Positions 1-7,763 of a DNA stretch of 18,905 nucleotides are shown here, in pieces. The notes below the pieces were generated by a model. That model worked only from the letters and a program-made list of their open reading frames with translations. It was not told where the DNA came from and did no database searches. This DNA comes from an uncultured Lachnospiraceae bacterium. GTDB lineage: Bacteria > Bacillota > Clostridia > Lachnospirales > Lachnospiraceae. The stretch's first letter is position 1. Every line of letters begins with the position of its first letter. The stretch covers positions 1-18,905 of the forward strand of contig CALDLG010000038.1 in assembly GCA_937910785.1 (NCBI GenBank), read 5' to 3'. Both the position numbers and the translations under genes were made by a program.

Positions 1-499
1 GATCACGCCGGAACATGCTTCCAGAGCCTATGGTCTTTATGTAAAAAAGGAAGACGGAACCCTCGACAATCTGGCGACGCCGATCTGGCACTGGGGCAAG
101 TTCTACGAACGAATCATTAAAAACATTTGCAGCGGAAGCGGCGAAGAGAGCTCCCAGAAGGGAAAAACAGCTGTCAATTACTGGTGGGGGATGTCTGCTG
201 AGGTCATCGATGTCATCTGTTCCAAAACAATGCCGCATGGTACCTACCGTTTGATTGAATTTCTTAAAAATTCCATCCGGGCCGATGCCTTTCATCCTTT
301 TGACGGACCGATTTATGCACAGGAAGGCATCCTCCAATGCAAGGAAAACGAAAGCCTTGGACCGGATGAGATCATTACAATGGACTGGCTTGCGGAAAAT
401 GTAGTGGGAAGAATTCCCGAACTGGAAGAACTGACGGAGGAAGCTCAGGCGCTCGTGCGGCTTCAGGGCATTAAAGTAGATGAAAACACAGAAAAATAA
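1..499 (+). CDS. BMP-family ABC transporter substrate-binding protein, C-terminal part
   Basis: The reading frame is open from base 2, so the gene enters the window from the left and only its last 165 codons or so are present, ending at a TAA at 497-499. The visible segment contains WHWGKFYERI, NYWWGMSAEVIDV and a closing region with AFHPFDGPIYAQEG. I recognise this as the C-terminal half of Med/PnrA-like basic membrane protein lipoproteins as they occur in Clostridia. Known members capture nucleosides or related ligands outside the membrane and hand them to an ABC permease. The ligand cannot be inferred here, and no permease or ATPase gene is visible in the window. The next gene starts inside or immediately after its end, so the two are probably co-transcribed. 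The signal peptide and N-terminal lobe lie outside the window. Confidence 0.8.
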   Translation, partial: ITPEHASRAYGLYVKKEDGTLDNLATPIWHWGKFYERIIKNICSGSGEESSQKGKTAVNYWWGMSAEVIDVICSKTMPHGTYRLIEFLKNSIRADAFHPFDGPIYAQEGILQCKENESLGPDEIITMDWLAENVVGRIPELEELTEEAQALVRLQGIKVDENTEK

Positions 500-1132
500 T
501 ATGACAACGGCAAACGGCACCCTGCACATCCTGGTCCTTGCGGATCATAAATCGAAATTTTTGTACGATTATTATGATCCGGAACGGGTAAAGGATATCG
601 ATCTCATCATTTCCTGCGGAGATCTTCCGCCGGAATATCTGACTTTTTTCGTGACGCTGTGCAACGTGCCTCTGCTGTATGTCAGGGGAAACCACGACAA
701 CAAATACGACAACAGGCCGCCGGAAGGCTGTATCTGCATTGAAGATGACATCTATGTCCATCAGGGTATCCGTATTATGGGACTTGGAGGCTCCATGCAG
801 TATATTCCCGGCGCCGGAGGCCAGTATACGGAACAACAGATGAAAAAGCGGGTAAAAAAAATGCGTTTCAAGCTATGGAAGCACAAGGGCTTCGATATTC
901 TTGTCACGCACGCGCCCGCTTATCATGTCAATGATATGGAGGACCTCCCGCACCGGGGTTTTCCGTCTTTCGCACATTGATGGAAAAATATGAACCGAAA
1001 TATTTCTTCCATGGGCATGTTCACGCCAACTACGGCAGAAACTTTAAAAGACAGGATACCTATGCCGAAACGACCGTAATCAATGCCTACGATTTCTATG
1101 TCGTAGAATATCCGTTGGAAGAAACCTCCTGA
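480..1132 (+). pseudogene. Calcineurin-like metallophosphoesterase, disrupted by a one-base frameshift
   Basis: The first frame encodes about 166 residues with metallophosphoesterase motifs: LVLADHKSK near residue 20, ISCGDLPPEY near 45, RGNHDNKYD near 70, the glycine-rich GLGGSMQYIPG near 100, and LVTHAPAYH. It then hits TGA at 978-980. A second frame, shifted as if one base were lost between 957 and 965, continues VFRTLMEKYEPKYFF and GHVHANYGRNF to a TGA at 1130-1132. GHVH is the last metal-binding motif of the fold, so the upstream frame alone lacks an essential metal ligand. The family is a group of small phosphoesterases of about 210 residues. The start is either ATG 480, overlapping the BMP gene by 20 bases, or ATG 501 just past it. 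The break is either a real inactivating deletion or a base-calling error in the G4T4 run at 955-962. Confidence 0.85.
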
Positions 1133-1164
1133 AAATCGTCCGGGCAGCGCTCCGGGCGGTTTTC
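1131..1164. terminator. Bidirectional intrinsic terminator between convergent genes
   Basis: A 13-bp stem pairs 1131-1143 with 1152-1164 around an 8-base loop and contains two G-T wobble positions. The arms begin with GAAAA and end with TTTTC, so each strand has an A-rich 5' side and a T-rich 3' side. It overlaps the phosphoesterase stop codon. It lies 17 bases beyond the end of the DUF4956 gene arriving from the other strand, so it can terminate both transcripts. Confidence 0.75.
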
Positions 1165-1180
1165 ATCGTTGCTTCCCCCA

Positions 1181-1861
1181 TCAGATCCGATTCTCTCTGT
1201 CATAGCTCAGGAAGGAAAAGCTCCGGACAGCCTCTGCCTTCGAAAGCGCTTCTTCCAGCTCGTTCTCTCTTTTGGATTTAAATTCCAGCACAATTTCTAC
1301 CGATGATTTATTCACGCTCTTGTTCTTAATACGGGAATAGGCGCTGTATTCCTCAACGGTTTTTAACGCCTCACCGGCCGCGTTCAGATCGTCACAGCGA
1401 ATTACAAGCAGTCCCAGCCGGACAGGCGCTTCCAGCTTTTCCAGCAAAAAAAGGGCGCCGGTTATCACGATACACAGAATAAACGCCAGCACAAACAGAT
1501 TGGCCCCGCATATAATTCCGAGACTGATTGACCAGAACAGAAAGAACAGATCGAGCGGACTCTTCACCGCCGTCCGGTACCTTACGATGGAAAGGGCGCC
1601 GACCATACCAAGAGAAATTACCAGATTGGACTGCATCGCGAGCACAATGCCCGACGTCACAAGCGCCATCAGCACCAGAGACCGGTTAAAGTCCTTGGAA
1701 TAAAATTCATTTTTGACTGCCACACGATAAACCATGAAAATATAAATGCCCAGAATCAAAGTAATTCCCATCACCAGACAGATTCTCCTGACGGAAATAT
1801 CACTCGAAAAGCTTTCCAGAACAGACGATTTGATAATATCCTTAAAATTCATACAACTCAC
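1181..1861 (-). CDS. DUF4956 family membrane protein
   Basis: This 226-residue protein carries the DUF4956 hallmark SLGMVGALSIVRYRTAVKSP at about residues 83-102. Several hydrophobic segments surround it (about 26-48, 61-82, 104-121 and 121-141). The C-terminal 85 residues are soluble, mixed alpha/beta and rich in charge. It is probably an integral membrane protein with a cytoplasmic tail. The biochemical function of DUF4956 is not established. The start is GTG 1861 or ATG 1852; GGAAGG sits 4 bases before the GTG and 13 before the ATG, so neither is ideal. The start overlaps the end of the VTC gene by 11-20 bases, which implies translational coupling. It is the last gene of the CotH-VTC-DUF4956 operon and stops just before the shared terminator. 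The charged tail could be a docking surface for the VTC protein, which is inference. Confidence 0.85.
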   Translation of the reverse strand: MSCMNFKDIIKSSVLESFSSDISVRRICLVMGITLILGIYIFMVYRVAVKNEFYSKDFNRSLVLMALVTSGIVLAMQSNLVISLGMVGALSIVRYRTAVKSPLDLFFLFWSISLGIICGANLFVLAFILCIVITGALFLLEKLEAPVRLGLLVIRCDDLNAAGEALKTVEEYSAYSRIKNKSVNKSSVEIVLEFKSKRENELEEALSKAEAVRSFSFLSYDRENRI

Positions 1862-2603
1862 GCATCCTTCCGTTATTCATAATCATATCCCTGCACAGGA
1901 CATACTTGGAAAACGACAGCCGCTCCAGACTGCCAATATTTAACAATCTTGCCAGATAACCTGGAAAAATGCCACTGTATTTTACCTCCAGCAGATGCAC
2001 ATTCTCCGGCAGTAGTGGCAGAAATGCCACATCATCCTCAAAAAATGCCCCGACTCTGTCAGTCGTCCTGATATTTCTGTCAAACGTAATCCGGATATCG
2101 CCCATTTCACTGACAAAAGCGGTTCTTACATAGTCCACAATGATCTTAGGCCGCAACAGCTCCGTATTTTCCATCAGGCCAAATTCCCGTAAAACAGGAT
2201 CTCTTCTGTCGGACAGCCAGTTCCCGCCCTGTATGCCGCCATCCGAATCACGGTCCAGAATCTTTTCCACAAATGAACTGTCCACCACGGTCGAAGCTTT
2301 TTTCTTTAGCTGCATAACAGTCGTTTTCTTTTCCAGCCTTATGAAATCCCGCCCGCCGTTATAAATCCGAATCCTGTATTTGTCTTTTCTTCCCAGCCCG
2401 TTCATGCCTTCCGTATACAGTCTGTCATCCTCCGTATCGAAATAAAGGCTTCGGATGGAATAGCCGCCTTCCAGATGATGCTTATCCGGCTGCAGAAACT
2501 CCCTCAGACGGTGTTCCATCACGAAAAGCCAGGATTCCGGGCAAAGATATTTTTCTTCATGACGCATCGTAATCTCTCTGGCCTGCTCCAAAGAATTTCT
2601 CAT
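1842..2603 (-). CDS. VTC-domain polyphosphate polymerase-like protein
   Basis: This 253-residue protein has the conserved signature set of the VTC domain, a CYTH-like tunnel fold. The N-terminal RHEEKYLC is at about 14-21, and YSIRSLYFDT is at 48-57. KYRIRIYN at 75-82 carries the paired basic residues R77 and R79. RLEKKTTV is at 89-96, RPKIIVDYVRTAF at 151-163, and RITFDRNIRT at 171-180. LLEVKYSG at 204-211 supplies the acidic residue E206, and FSKYVLCR is at 231-238. In yeast Vtc4 the equivalent basic and acidic residues bind ATP and growing polyphosphate, and all appear retained here. The protein has no membrane segment, so it would act at the cytoplasmic face, plausibly with the adjacent DUF4956 protein. 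A GGAGG-type site ends about 6 bases before ATG 2603. It lies 27 bases after the CotH gene. Polyphosphate as product is expected from the family but unproven here. Confidence 0.85.
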   Translation of the reverse strand: MRNSLEQAREITMRHEEKYLCPESWLFVMEHRLREFLQPDKHHLEGGYSIRSLYFDTEDDRLYTEGMNGLGRKDKYRIRIYNGGRDFIRLEKKTTVMQLKKKASTVVDSSFVEKILDRDSDGGIQGGNWLSDRRDPVLREFGLMENTELLRPKIIVDYVRTAFVSEMGDIRITFDRNIRTTDRVGAFFEDDVAFLPLLPENVHLLEVKYSGIFPGYLARLLNIGSLERLSFSKYVLCRDMIMNNGRMRELYEF

Positions 2604-2630
2604 TCCGCTCCTCCGTTTCCTCCATGGCTT

Positions 2631-5075
2631 TCAATCCTGCTCTTCCCTCTCCCAGACGGGCTTTATATGACAGCTCAGGTCAAGCTCCAATAAGAGTTCG
2701 GACTGCTCTATGCGTTCTCCGTTCACTTCCCAGCCAAGAAAACGGTATCCATCCTTCGTATCCGCCTCCAGCAAAAGAGGATAGTCCGAATAATAGCTTC
2801 CGGAAAAATCTTCACCGCCGTCAATTGTCAGCGTATTCAGCCGGAACGCTCCTCCGTTTATTTCCGCATGCTCGATCTCTACATCCGTCAGTTCTCCCCG
2901 CAGGGAAAAGTCCGTTTTCAGATATGCGGTAATATAATCATACCGGTTCTCATAAAAATCCTTCAGGACTGATACCGCTTCCTCATAATCATCTTCCCCC
3001 GCGTCCGCATCCTGAAATCTTCTGTGGGAAGCGACTGCCGCTTCGCGATATTGTGCGGTCAGCTCATCTATTCTGTCATTTACCCTTTCCGTATCAAAAT
3101 GGTAATTGGCCATATCCATAAAGGTAACTACAAACTGCTCTTTAAAACGCTCATTTTGAAGCAGCGCCGTGAAAAGGGGATCTCCCAGAATATTTCTCTG
3201 CCAGTTACCCTCTTTAAAAGAATCCGTAGCGGCATCGGTATGTCCTGGAATCATTCCGGCGGAATCATCCGTATCGAAGATAAAAAAGCGCCACCGGCCG
3301 TCCTCATACGGCCCGCTACCGGTTTCCCTGACACGCCACAGCCCGGTATTATTACCAACGGAATCGCAGTTTGCGACATATACCTCAAAACAGTAATAGT
3401 CGATATAACTTTGTATATCCATCTCCCGCAGAATCTGTTCGTAATATTCATCCTGCGACAGATCATGATTCACCGCAAAATCTACCATATCCAGATACAG
3501 GTCCTGCTCTCTCCAGTCCCCGACCCTGATCCAGTCGTTCTTATATATGATGATATTCTCTTCTTCCACGCCGTAATGGCTCGCGAAATAGCTTGTATCC
3601 ATTCTTTCCTGCAGGTTATACAGCCCCCAGTATTCCCCGTTCAGAAAAACCTGACAGGGTTCAAATGCCTGCGTTCCCACGTTCCGGTCCGCCACAAGCG
3701 ACTGATTCAGCACATCCCGGATATTGGTCGCATAAAGATCTCTTGAAGCGCCCGTACGCAGCATCAGAGAAGTTTCCTTCCGCCCGAACATTCCTTCACA
3801 GACATACTGCTTCCCGTCCGCCTCCGGCAGCGCAAGCATGTTAAAGCTCTTCTGATTGCAGGCGCTGCTCCACACACCGCCCCGCACTCTGAGACCGATC
3901 TGCTGTTCATGAATGAGATTTCCTTCCCGGTCAAAATACTTCATGGACGTCTCGCGCTGCCAGCCCTTTCCCCTCCGCGAATAATTCGCAGGCACGAAAA
4001 ACATCCATTCCGCTTCCTTCTGCCGGAATTCTTCCGTCCGCTCTTTATTTATCTCCCACACGTTTCCTGTCGTGTAAATTCCTTTTTCGGCTCCAAACAG
4101 ATTATCAGGATCGGTCGTAAGCGAAATCACCGCAATATCCTGGAACCCGTATTTCTCCTGATAACCGATAAAATATACCGCACTGTGCTCCGGACCTTTT
4201 CTGCCCTCCGCATCGATGGCCACAGCCCTGATAACATTCGCCTTCTCTACGGGCTGCGTCGGCACATAAACATCTTCTATCAGGGAAATATCCTCAATCC
4301 CCGCGTATCGGTTGGGCTGACCGCTGCTATCTTCAATCCGTATCGGACCGTCATATCTGAAGGAATCCGTCGTCGGATCGCTGCCATCCAGCGTATAATA
4401 AATCTCGCAGTCACCGTCCACACTCATTTCCAGCTGGAACGGCCCTTCATAAAAGCCGGAATCCACACTGAAAGCGACCGCCGCATCGAGCTGCTGCTCC
4501 GGCTCCTGCACTTTCTCTGCATTCGCGGTTCCGGGCGTTCCCTCCGCCACAATCCACTCGTCGATATGAACCGCCGTATCCGGCCGCCTGGAATAAGAAA
4601 CATCCCGTTCAATGTCATTCGGAATCTTTACTTTATCGATTACCTGTTCTGACGCATTCGACAGGTAGACCGTCTCTCCTGCCTTCAGGGAAAACCGCAG
4701 GTAAAAAGCCAGATCCTCCTCTGCCCATTCGTTTAAGGGGCCTTCTCCGGACCAAAGTATCATATATTCGCCGCTTTCAAGAATGCTGTTTTCCGGGAAC
4801 CGATACCGCATAAGATTTGATTTCTGATCCGACAGTCCGTATCCGCCAAGATCAATCGCATGGGAAGTCGGATTATACAATTCGATATAATCGTTGTATT
4901 CCCCCATTTTATCATAAACAATCGAATCATTATAGCAGCATACTTCATTGAGGATAACGTTCCCCCCCTCCAACCATCCGGAGCTTAAAAGAACCTCACC
5001 CAAAAGAAGCACTGCTGCAAGCAGAACGGTGACGACCGCCAGCCGTACTCTGAAATCCTGTATTAATCTTCTCAT
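2631..5075 (-). CDS. CotH kinase family protein with lamin-tail and chitobiase-like domains
   Basis: This 814-residue protein begins with a basic tail and one hydrophobic segment (about 11-31), so it is an anchored or secreted surface protein. A lamin-tail domain follows at about 38-165 (ILNEVCCYNDS, DYIELYNPT, AIDLGGYGLSD). A chitobiase C-terminal-like module at about 203-303 contains YYTLDGSDPTTDS. The CotH domain at about 310-715 contains LRVRGGVWSSACNQKSFN (candidate ATP-contacting K409), GEYWGLYNLQERMD, IDYYCFEVYVANCDSVGNN and WRFFIFDTDDSAG. D601 and D603 of the last motif are probable metal or catalytic acids. A small glycine/tryptophan-containing repeat at about 770-808 resembles InlB-type bacterial repeats. 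Bacillus CotH is an atypical kinase phosphorylating spore-coat serines; the substrate here is unknown. It is the first gene of the operon. AGAGG lies 7 bases before ATG 5075. Confidence 0.88.
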   Translation of the reverse strand: MRRLIQDFRVRLAVVTVLLAAVLLLGEVLLSSGWLEGGNVILNEVCCYNDSIVYDKMGEYNDYIELYNPTSHAIDLGGYGLSDQKSNLMRYRFPENSILESGEYMILWSGEGPLNEWAEEDLAFYLRFSLKAGETVYLSNASEQVIDKVKIPNDIERDVSYSRRPDTAVHIDEWIVAEGTPGTANAEKVQEPEQQLDAAVAFSVDSGFYEGPFQLEMSVDGDCEIYYTLDGSDPTTDSFRYDGPIRIEDSSGQPNRYAGIEDISLIEDVYVPTQPVEKANVIRAVAIDAEGRKGPEHSAVYFIGYQEKYGFQDIAVISLTTDPDNLFGAEKGIYTTGNVWEINKERTEEFRQKEAEWMFFVPANYSRRGKGWQRETSMKYFDREGNLIHEQQIGLRVRGGVWSSACNQKSFNMLALPEADGKQYVCEGMFGRKETSLMLRTGASRDLYATNIRDVLNQSLVADRNVGTQAFEPCQVFLNGEYWGLYNLQERMDTSYFASHYGVEEENIIIYKNDWIRVGDWREQDLYLDMVDFAVNHDLSQDEYYEQILREMDIQSYIDYYCFEVYVANCDSVGNNTGLWRVRETGSGPYEDGRWRFFIFDTDDSAGMIPGHTDAATDSFKEGNWQRNILGDPLFTALLQNERFKEQFVVTFMDMANYHFDTERVNDRIDELTAQYREAAVASHRRFQDADAGEDDYEEAVSVLKDFYENRYDYITAYLKTDFSLRGELTDVEIEHAEINGGAFRLNTLTIDGGEDFSGSYYSDYPLLLEADTKDGYRFLGWEVNGERIEQSELLLELDLSCHIKPVWEREEQD

Positions 5076-5172
5076 TCATCTGCCTCTGCATTATAAGCCT
5101 GTACAACTATCCGCCGCGCAGCATGGAAAAACAAATGCCTGCCGCGCAGCCACCTGTTTTTCTCCTTCGCTT

Positions 5173-5200
5173 ATTATATCATAAAAAATTGCGGGTGCAA
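5173..5200 (-). promoter_or_regulatory. SigmaA-type promoter of the CotH-VTC-DUF4956 operon
   Basis: On the minus strand, TTGCAC (5200-5195) and a perfect TATAAT (5178-5173) are separated by 16 bases. Transcription should start near 5165, giving a leader of about 90 bases before the CotH start. The leader includes GAAAAACA/TGTTTTTC arms enclosing a CTGC-CGC-GCAG mini-hairpin; a function for this is not evident. Confidence 0.8.
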
Positions 5201-5220
5201 GGAAATACTTTCTTACTCTT

Positions 5221-5254
5221 TTTTTCGAAAAACTATATCCTTTTGTCGAAAAAC
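5221..5254 (+). repeat. Two TCGAAAAAC direct repeats upstream of flotillin
   Basis: TCGAAAAAC occurs at 5225-5233 and 5246-5254, exactly 21 bases apart, which is two helical turns on one DNA face. The first copy sits in the 12-bp palindrome TTTTTCGAAAAA (5221-5232). They lie 38-67 bases before the flotillin start, where a regulator or sigma factor would act. No convincing sigmaA -35/-10 pair was found for flotillin, so these repeats may be part of its control. Confidence 0.4.
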
Positions 5255-5291
5255 GCGATAAAATAAAAGAAAAAAACAGGAGGGGAATCTA

Positions 5292-6797
5292 TTGAAAACA
5301 CTTTTGGTACCAATAATCTGTATTGCCGCACTATTGTTCCTGTTCATCCTTTTCATGGCGATCGGCTATGTGAAGGCCCCGCCGGATATGGCATTCATCA
5401 TCTCCGGGTTCAAGAAGAAGTCCAAAATCGTCATCGGGAAGGCCAGCATCCGGATTCCGTTCTTTGAACGGCTCGACAAGCTGAATCTGCGGCTGATTCC
5501 TATTGACGTCAAAACAAGCAACGCCGTTCCCACCGCGGATTACATCAATATCAATGTAGACGCTACCGTCAATATCAAAATCAGCAATAATCCCGACAAG
5601 CTGCGTCTGGCCGCGGAAAACTTCTTAAACAAGGATACCGCTTATATCGCCAGCGTCGCAAGAGAGGTTCTGGAAGGCAACGTGCGTGAAATCGTCGGAA
5701 AGATGAGACTGGAGGAAATGGTCTCCGACCGGCAGAAATTCGCCAATCTGGTAAAGGAAAACGCGGAACCCGACCTGGCGGCAATGGGACTGGATATCAT
5801 CAGTTTCAACGTTCAGAATTTCGTGGACGGCAACGACGTCATCGAAAATCTCGGTATCGATAATATCGTGAAGATCAAGAAAACCGCGGCGATCGCCAGA
5901 GCGGAGAGCGAAAGAGACATCAAAGTAGCGCAGGCGGCTGCGGATAAGGAATCCAATGACGCGGCTGTTGCGGCACAGACGGAAATCGCCAAGAAACAGA
6001 ACGAGCTGGCCATTAAGAAATCGGAACTGCAGCGGGAATCCGATACGAAAAAGGCTATGGCAGATGCCGCTTACGAAATCCAGAAAGAAGAGCAGCGTAA
6101 AACAATTGAAGTCACCACCGCCAATGCCGATATCGCAAGACAGGAGCGGGAGATCGAATTAAAGCAGAAACAGGTTGCTGTCAGGGAGCGGGCTCTGGAA
6201 GCGGAAGTCAAGAAACAGGCCGAAGCCGACAAGTACGCAGCTCAGCAGAAAGCAGACGCCGCCCTCTATCAGCGTCAGAAGGAAGCGGAGGCAAAACAGT
6301 TTGAGGCGCAGCGTGAAGCGGAAGCCAGAAAGGCACAGGCCGAAGCGGACCGTTTCTCCAGAGAACAGGAGGCGGAAGGTATCCGGGCCGTCGGCGAAGC
6401 GGAGGCATCCGCCATTCAGGCAAAGGGTATCGCCGAAGCGGAAGCGATGGAACGAAAGGCCGAAGCGTATGCGAAATATAATAAGGCTGCCGTAGCGGAA
6501 ATGATGATCAAGGTGCTGCCCGACATCGCCGCGAAAATTGCGGAACCGCTCGGACAGATCGACAGAATCACGATTATCGGAGGCAATGGCGGCGACAATA
6601 CCGGCGTCGATCAGGTGGCCGGAAACGTTCCCGTCGTGATGGCAAAGCTTTTCGAAAGCATGAAAGAAGCCACCGGCATTGACTTATCCGAAATCATCAA
6701 AGCCGACACCTATGACGCGAAGGTGAACAGAAATGTCAATATCAGCGGACTCGATGATGTGAACCTGATCGTGAAAACGGATGAAAAAGGTAAATAA
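5292..6797 (+). CDS. floT: Flotillin family protein (FloT-like, SPFH domain)
   Basis: This 501-residue protein has an N-terminal hydrophobic anchor (about 4-26) followed by the SPFH domain to about residue 200 (PPDMAFIISG, SIRIPFFERLDKLNLRLI, VNIKISNNPDKLRLAAENFL, REVLEGNVREIVG). A long alpha-helical region at about 200-400 is rich in Ala, Glu, Lys and Gln with EA repeats. The C-terminus contains IDRITIIGGNGGDNTG. Length and order match Bacillus subtilis FloT/YuaG (about 509 residues) rather than the shorter FloA. Flotillins form oligomers that organise membrane microdomains and influence fluidity and protein complex assembly. Translation starts at TTG 5292, supported by AGGAGGGG at 5278-5285 with a 6-base spacer; no better in-frame ATG exists nearby. 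The NfeD partner usual next to floT in Bacillus is absent here. The gene stands alone and is divergent from the CotH operon. Confidence 0.92.
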   Translation: MKTLLVPIICIAALLFLFILFMAIGYVKAPPDMAFIISGFKKKSKIVIGKASIRIPFFERLDKLNLRLIPIDVKTSNAVPTADYININVDATVNIKISNNPDKLRLAAENFLNKDTAYIASVAREVLEGNVREIVGKMRLEEMVSDRQKFANLVKENAEPDLAAMGLDIISFNVQNFVDGNDVIENLGIDNIVKIKKTAAIARAESERDIKVAQAAADKESNDAAVAAQTEIAKKQNELAIKKSELQRESDTKKAMADAAYEIQKEEQRKTIEVTTANADIARQEREIELKQKQVAVRERALEAEVKKQAEADKYAAQQKADAALYQRQKEAEAKQFEAQREAEARKAQAEADRFSREQEAEGIRAVGEAEASAIQAKGIAEAEAMERKAEAYAKYNKAAVAEMMIKVLPDIAAKIAEPLGQIDRITIIGGNGGDNTGVDQVAGNVPVVMAKLFESMKEATGIDLSEIIKADTYDAKVNRNVNISGLDDVNLIVKTDEKGK

Positions 6798-6821
6798 CAC
6801 AAGTTATTCTGATGAGAACGA

Positions 6822-6873
6822 CAGACTGCATGTTTCTATTCCCGCAGCTGCTGGAATAGAAACATGCAGTCTG
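6822..6873. repeat. 21-bp perfect inverted repeat after flotillin
   Basis: The arms 6822-6842 and 6853-6873 are exact reverse complements (21 of 21) around a 10-base loop that itself contains the palindrome GCAGCTGC. Further out, ATGAG (6812-6816) and CTCAT (6878-6882) could extend the structure. It starts 25 bases after the flotillin stop and precedes the end of the convergent ABC permease gene, so it may terminate or protect both transcripts. It lacks the T-run of an ordinary intrinsic terminator. Confidence 0.85.
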
Positions 6874-6936
6874 CCCCGCTCATTCTTAACAGGGCTTTAT
6901 GACACCGGAACCATCGGGTTCAGGAGGCAATTCTGG

Positions 6937-7719
6937 TCATAGATCTTTTTTACGATAAATCCAATGCGCCGCCGCATAGCAGATCGCAATCACCCCCGCT
7001 CCTGCTGCCGGCATGATCCCGTTTATCTTCCCTTCGGCAAAAATATCCGCCGCGCTTGCGTAATAAAAAGGCGTAATATATTTCAGATTCTCGATCGCCG
7101 GCACAATACGGCACATCATATCGGCCGCAAACAGCAGAAGCGTCAGCCCAAGCCCCGTCCCCGGCATACTTCTTTTCACACAGGCTGAAAGAAGAAAGCA
7201 GATGCTTCCGACCTCCAGCTGCATCCAGAAAGCCGCCAGATGATACAGCGCCATCTCCCTGACGTCAACAGTTTCCCCCATCAGGACAAATCCGAGCACA
7301 TACAGTCCGGTGCAGGCAAGATTCAGTAACAGAATATTGCTGACAAGCGCCAGATATTTTCGGGATACGATCTGCCCTCTCCCGACCGGAAGCACGCACA
7401 GGAATTCCGCCGTATGACCGCTTTCCTCTTTCGAGAGAAGTCCCACTCCCAGAATCGCCGCAAACATGGCCCCTCCCAGATTATGCATCATGGCGATTTC
7501 TGTCGCATAGTATCCCTTCAGTGTCGCAAGGCTCATTTTGTCCATACCGAGCGCGGCGGACACGGCTCCCAGATCGGAAAAGGAATCCGCAATTCCCTGA
7601 ATGGAGTCCTCCAGACTCGTATAGAGCAGAATACAGCCGAAGCAAATCAGTCCGACGCTGAGCGTCCAGATCACGAGACTTTTGAAATTGCTTTTCATTT
7701 CATGCTTATATAATATCAT
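6937..7719 (-). CDS. ABC-2 type transporter permease
   Basis: This 260-residue protein has six hydrophobic segments (about 15-35, 80-98, 127-147, 158-180, 190-210 and 232-250). SKEESGHTAEFLCVLPVGRGQIVSRKY between the second and third is the cytoplasmic coupling-helix motif common in ABC-2 exporters of drugs, lantibiotics and peptides. It would pair with the ATPase encoded 44 bases upstream to form an exporter. AAGGATGG precedes ATG 7719. It is the last gene of the LytTR-DUF3021-ATPase-permease operon. The exported molecule is unknown. With one permease of this size, the complex is probably a homodimer of permeases with two ATPases. Confidence 0.85.
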   Translation of the reverse strand: MILYKHEMKSNFKSLVIWTLSVGLICFGCILLYTSLEDSIQGIADSFSDLGAVSAALGMDKMSLATLKGYYATEIAMMHNLGGAMFAAILGVGLLSKEESGHTAEFLCVLPVGRGQIVSRKYLALVSNILLLNLACTGLYVLGFVLMGETVDVREMALYHLAAFWMQLEVGSICFLLSACVKRSMPGTGLGLTLLLFAADMMCRIVPAIENLKYITPFYYASAADIFAEGKINGIMPAAGAGVIAICYAAAHWIYRKKDL

Positions 7720-7763
7720 ATGTTATCCATCCTTTCTGTTTGTTTTCGCTTCCAAACCGGCTT

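Noticed and set aside
3909..4652. Long plus-strand frame opposite the CotH gene (247 codons), and a similar one at 3024-3746
   Set aside because: They are antisense shadows of a clearly coding minus-strand gene. They have no ribosome site and their composition is not protein-like.
5227..5259. ECF sigma-W-type promoter for flotillin
   Set aside because: A GAAAAAC-like -35 is present, but the nearest CGAT-like -10 is about 22 bases away, not the required 16 or so.
6175..6495. Arg/Lys-rich plus-strand frame inside flotillin
   Set aside because: It is an out-of-frame reading of the repetitive Ala/Glu/Gln coiled-coil codons.
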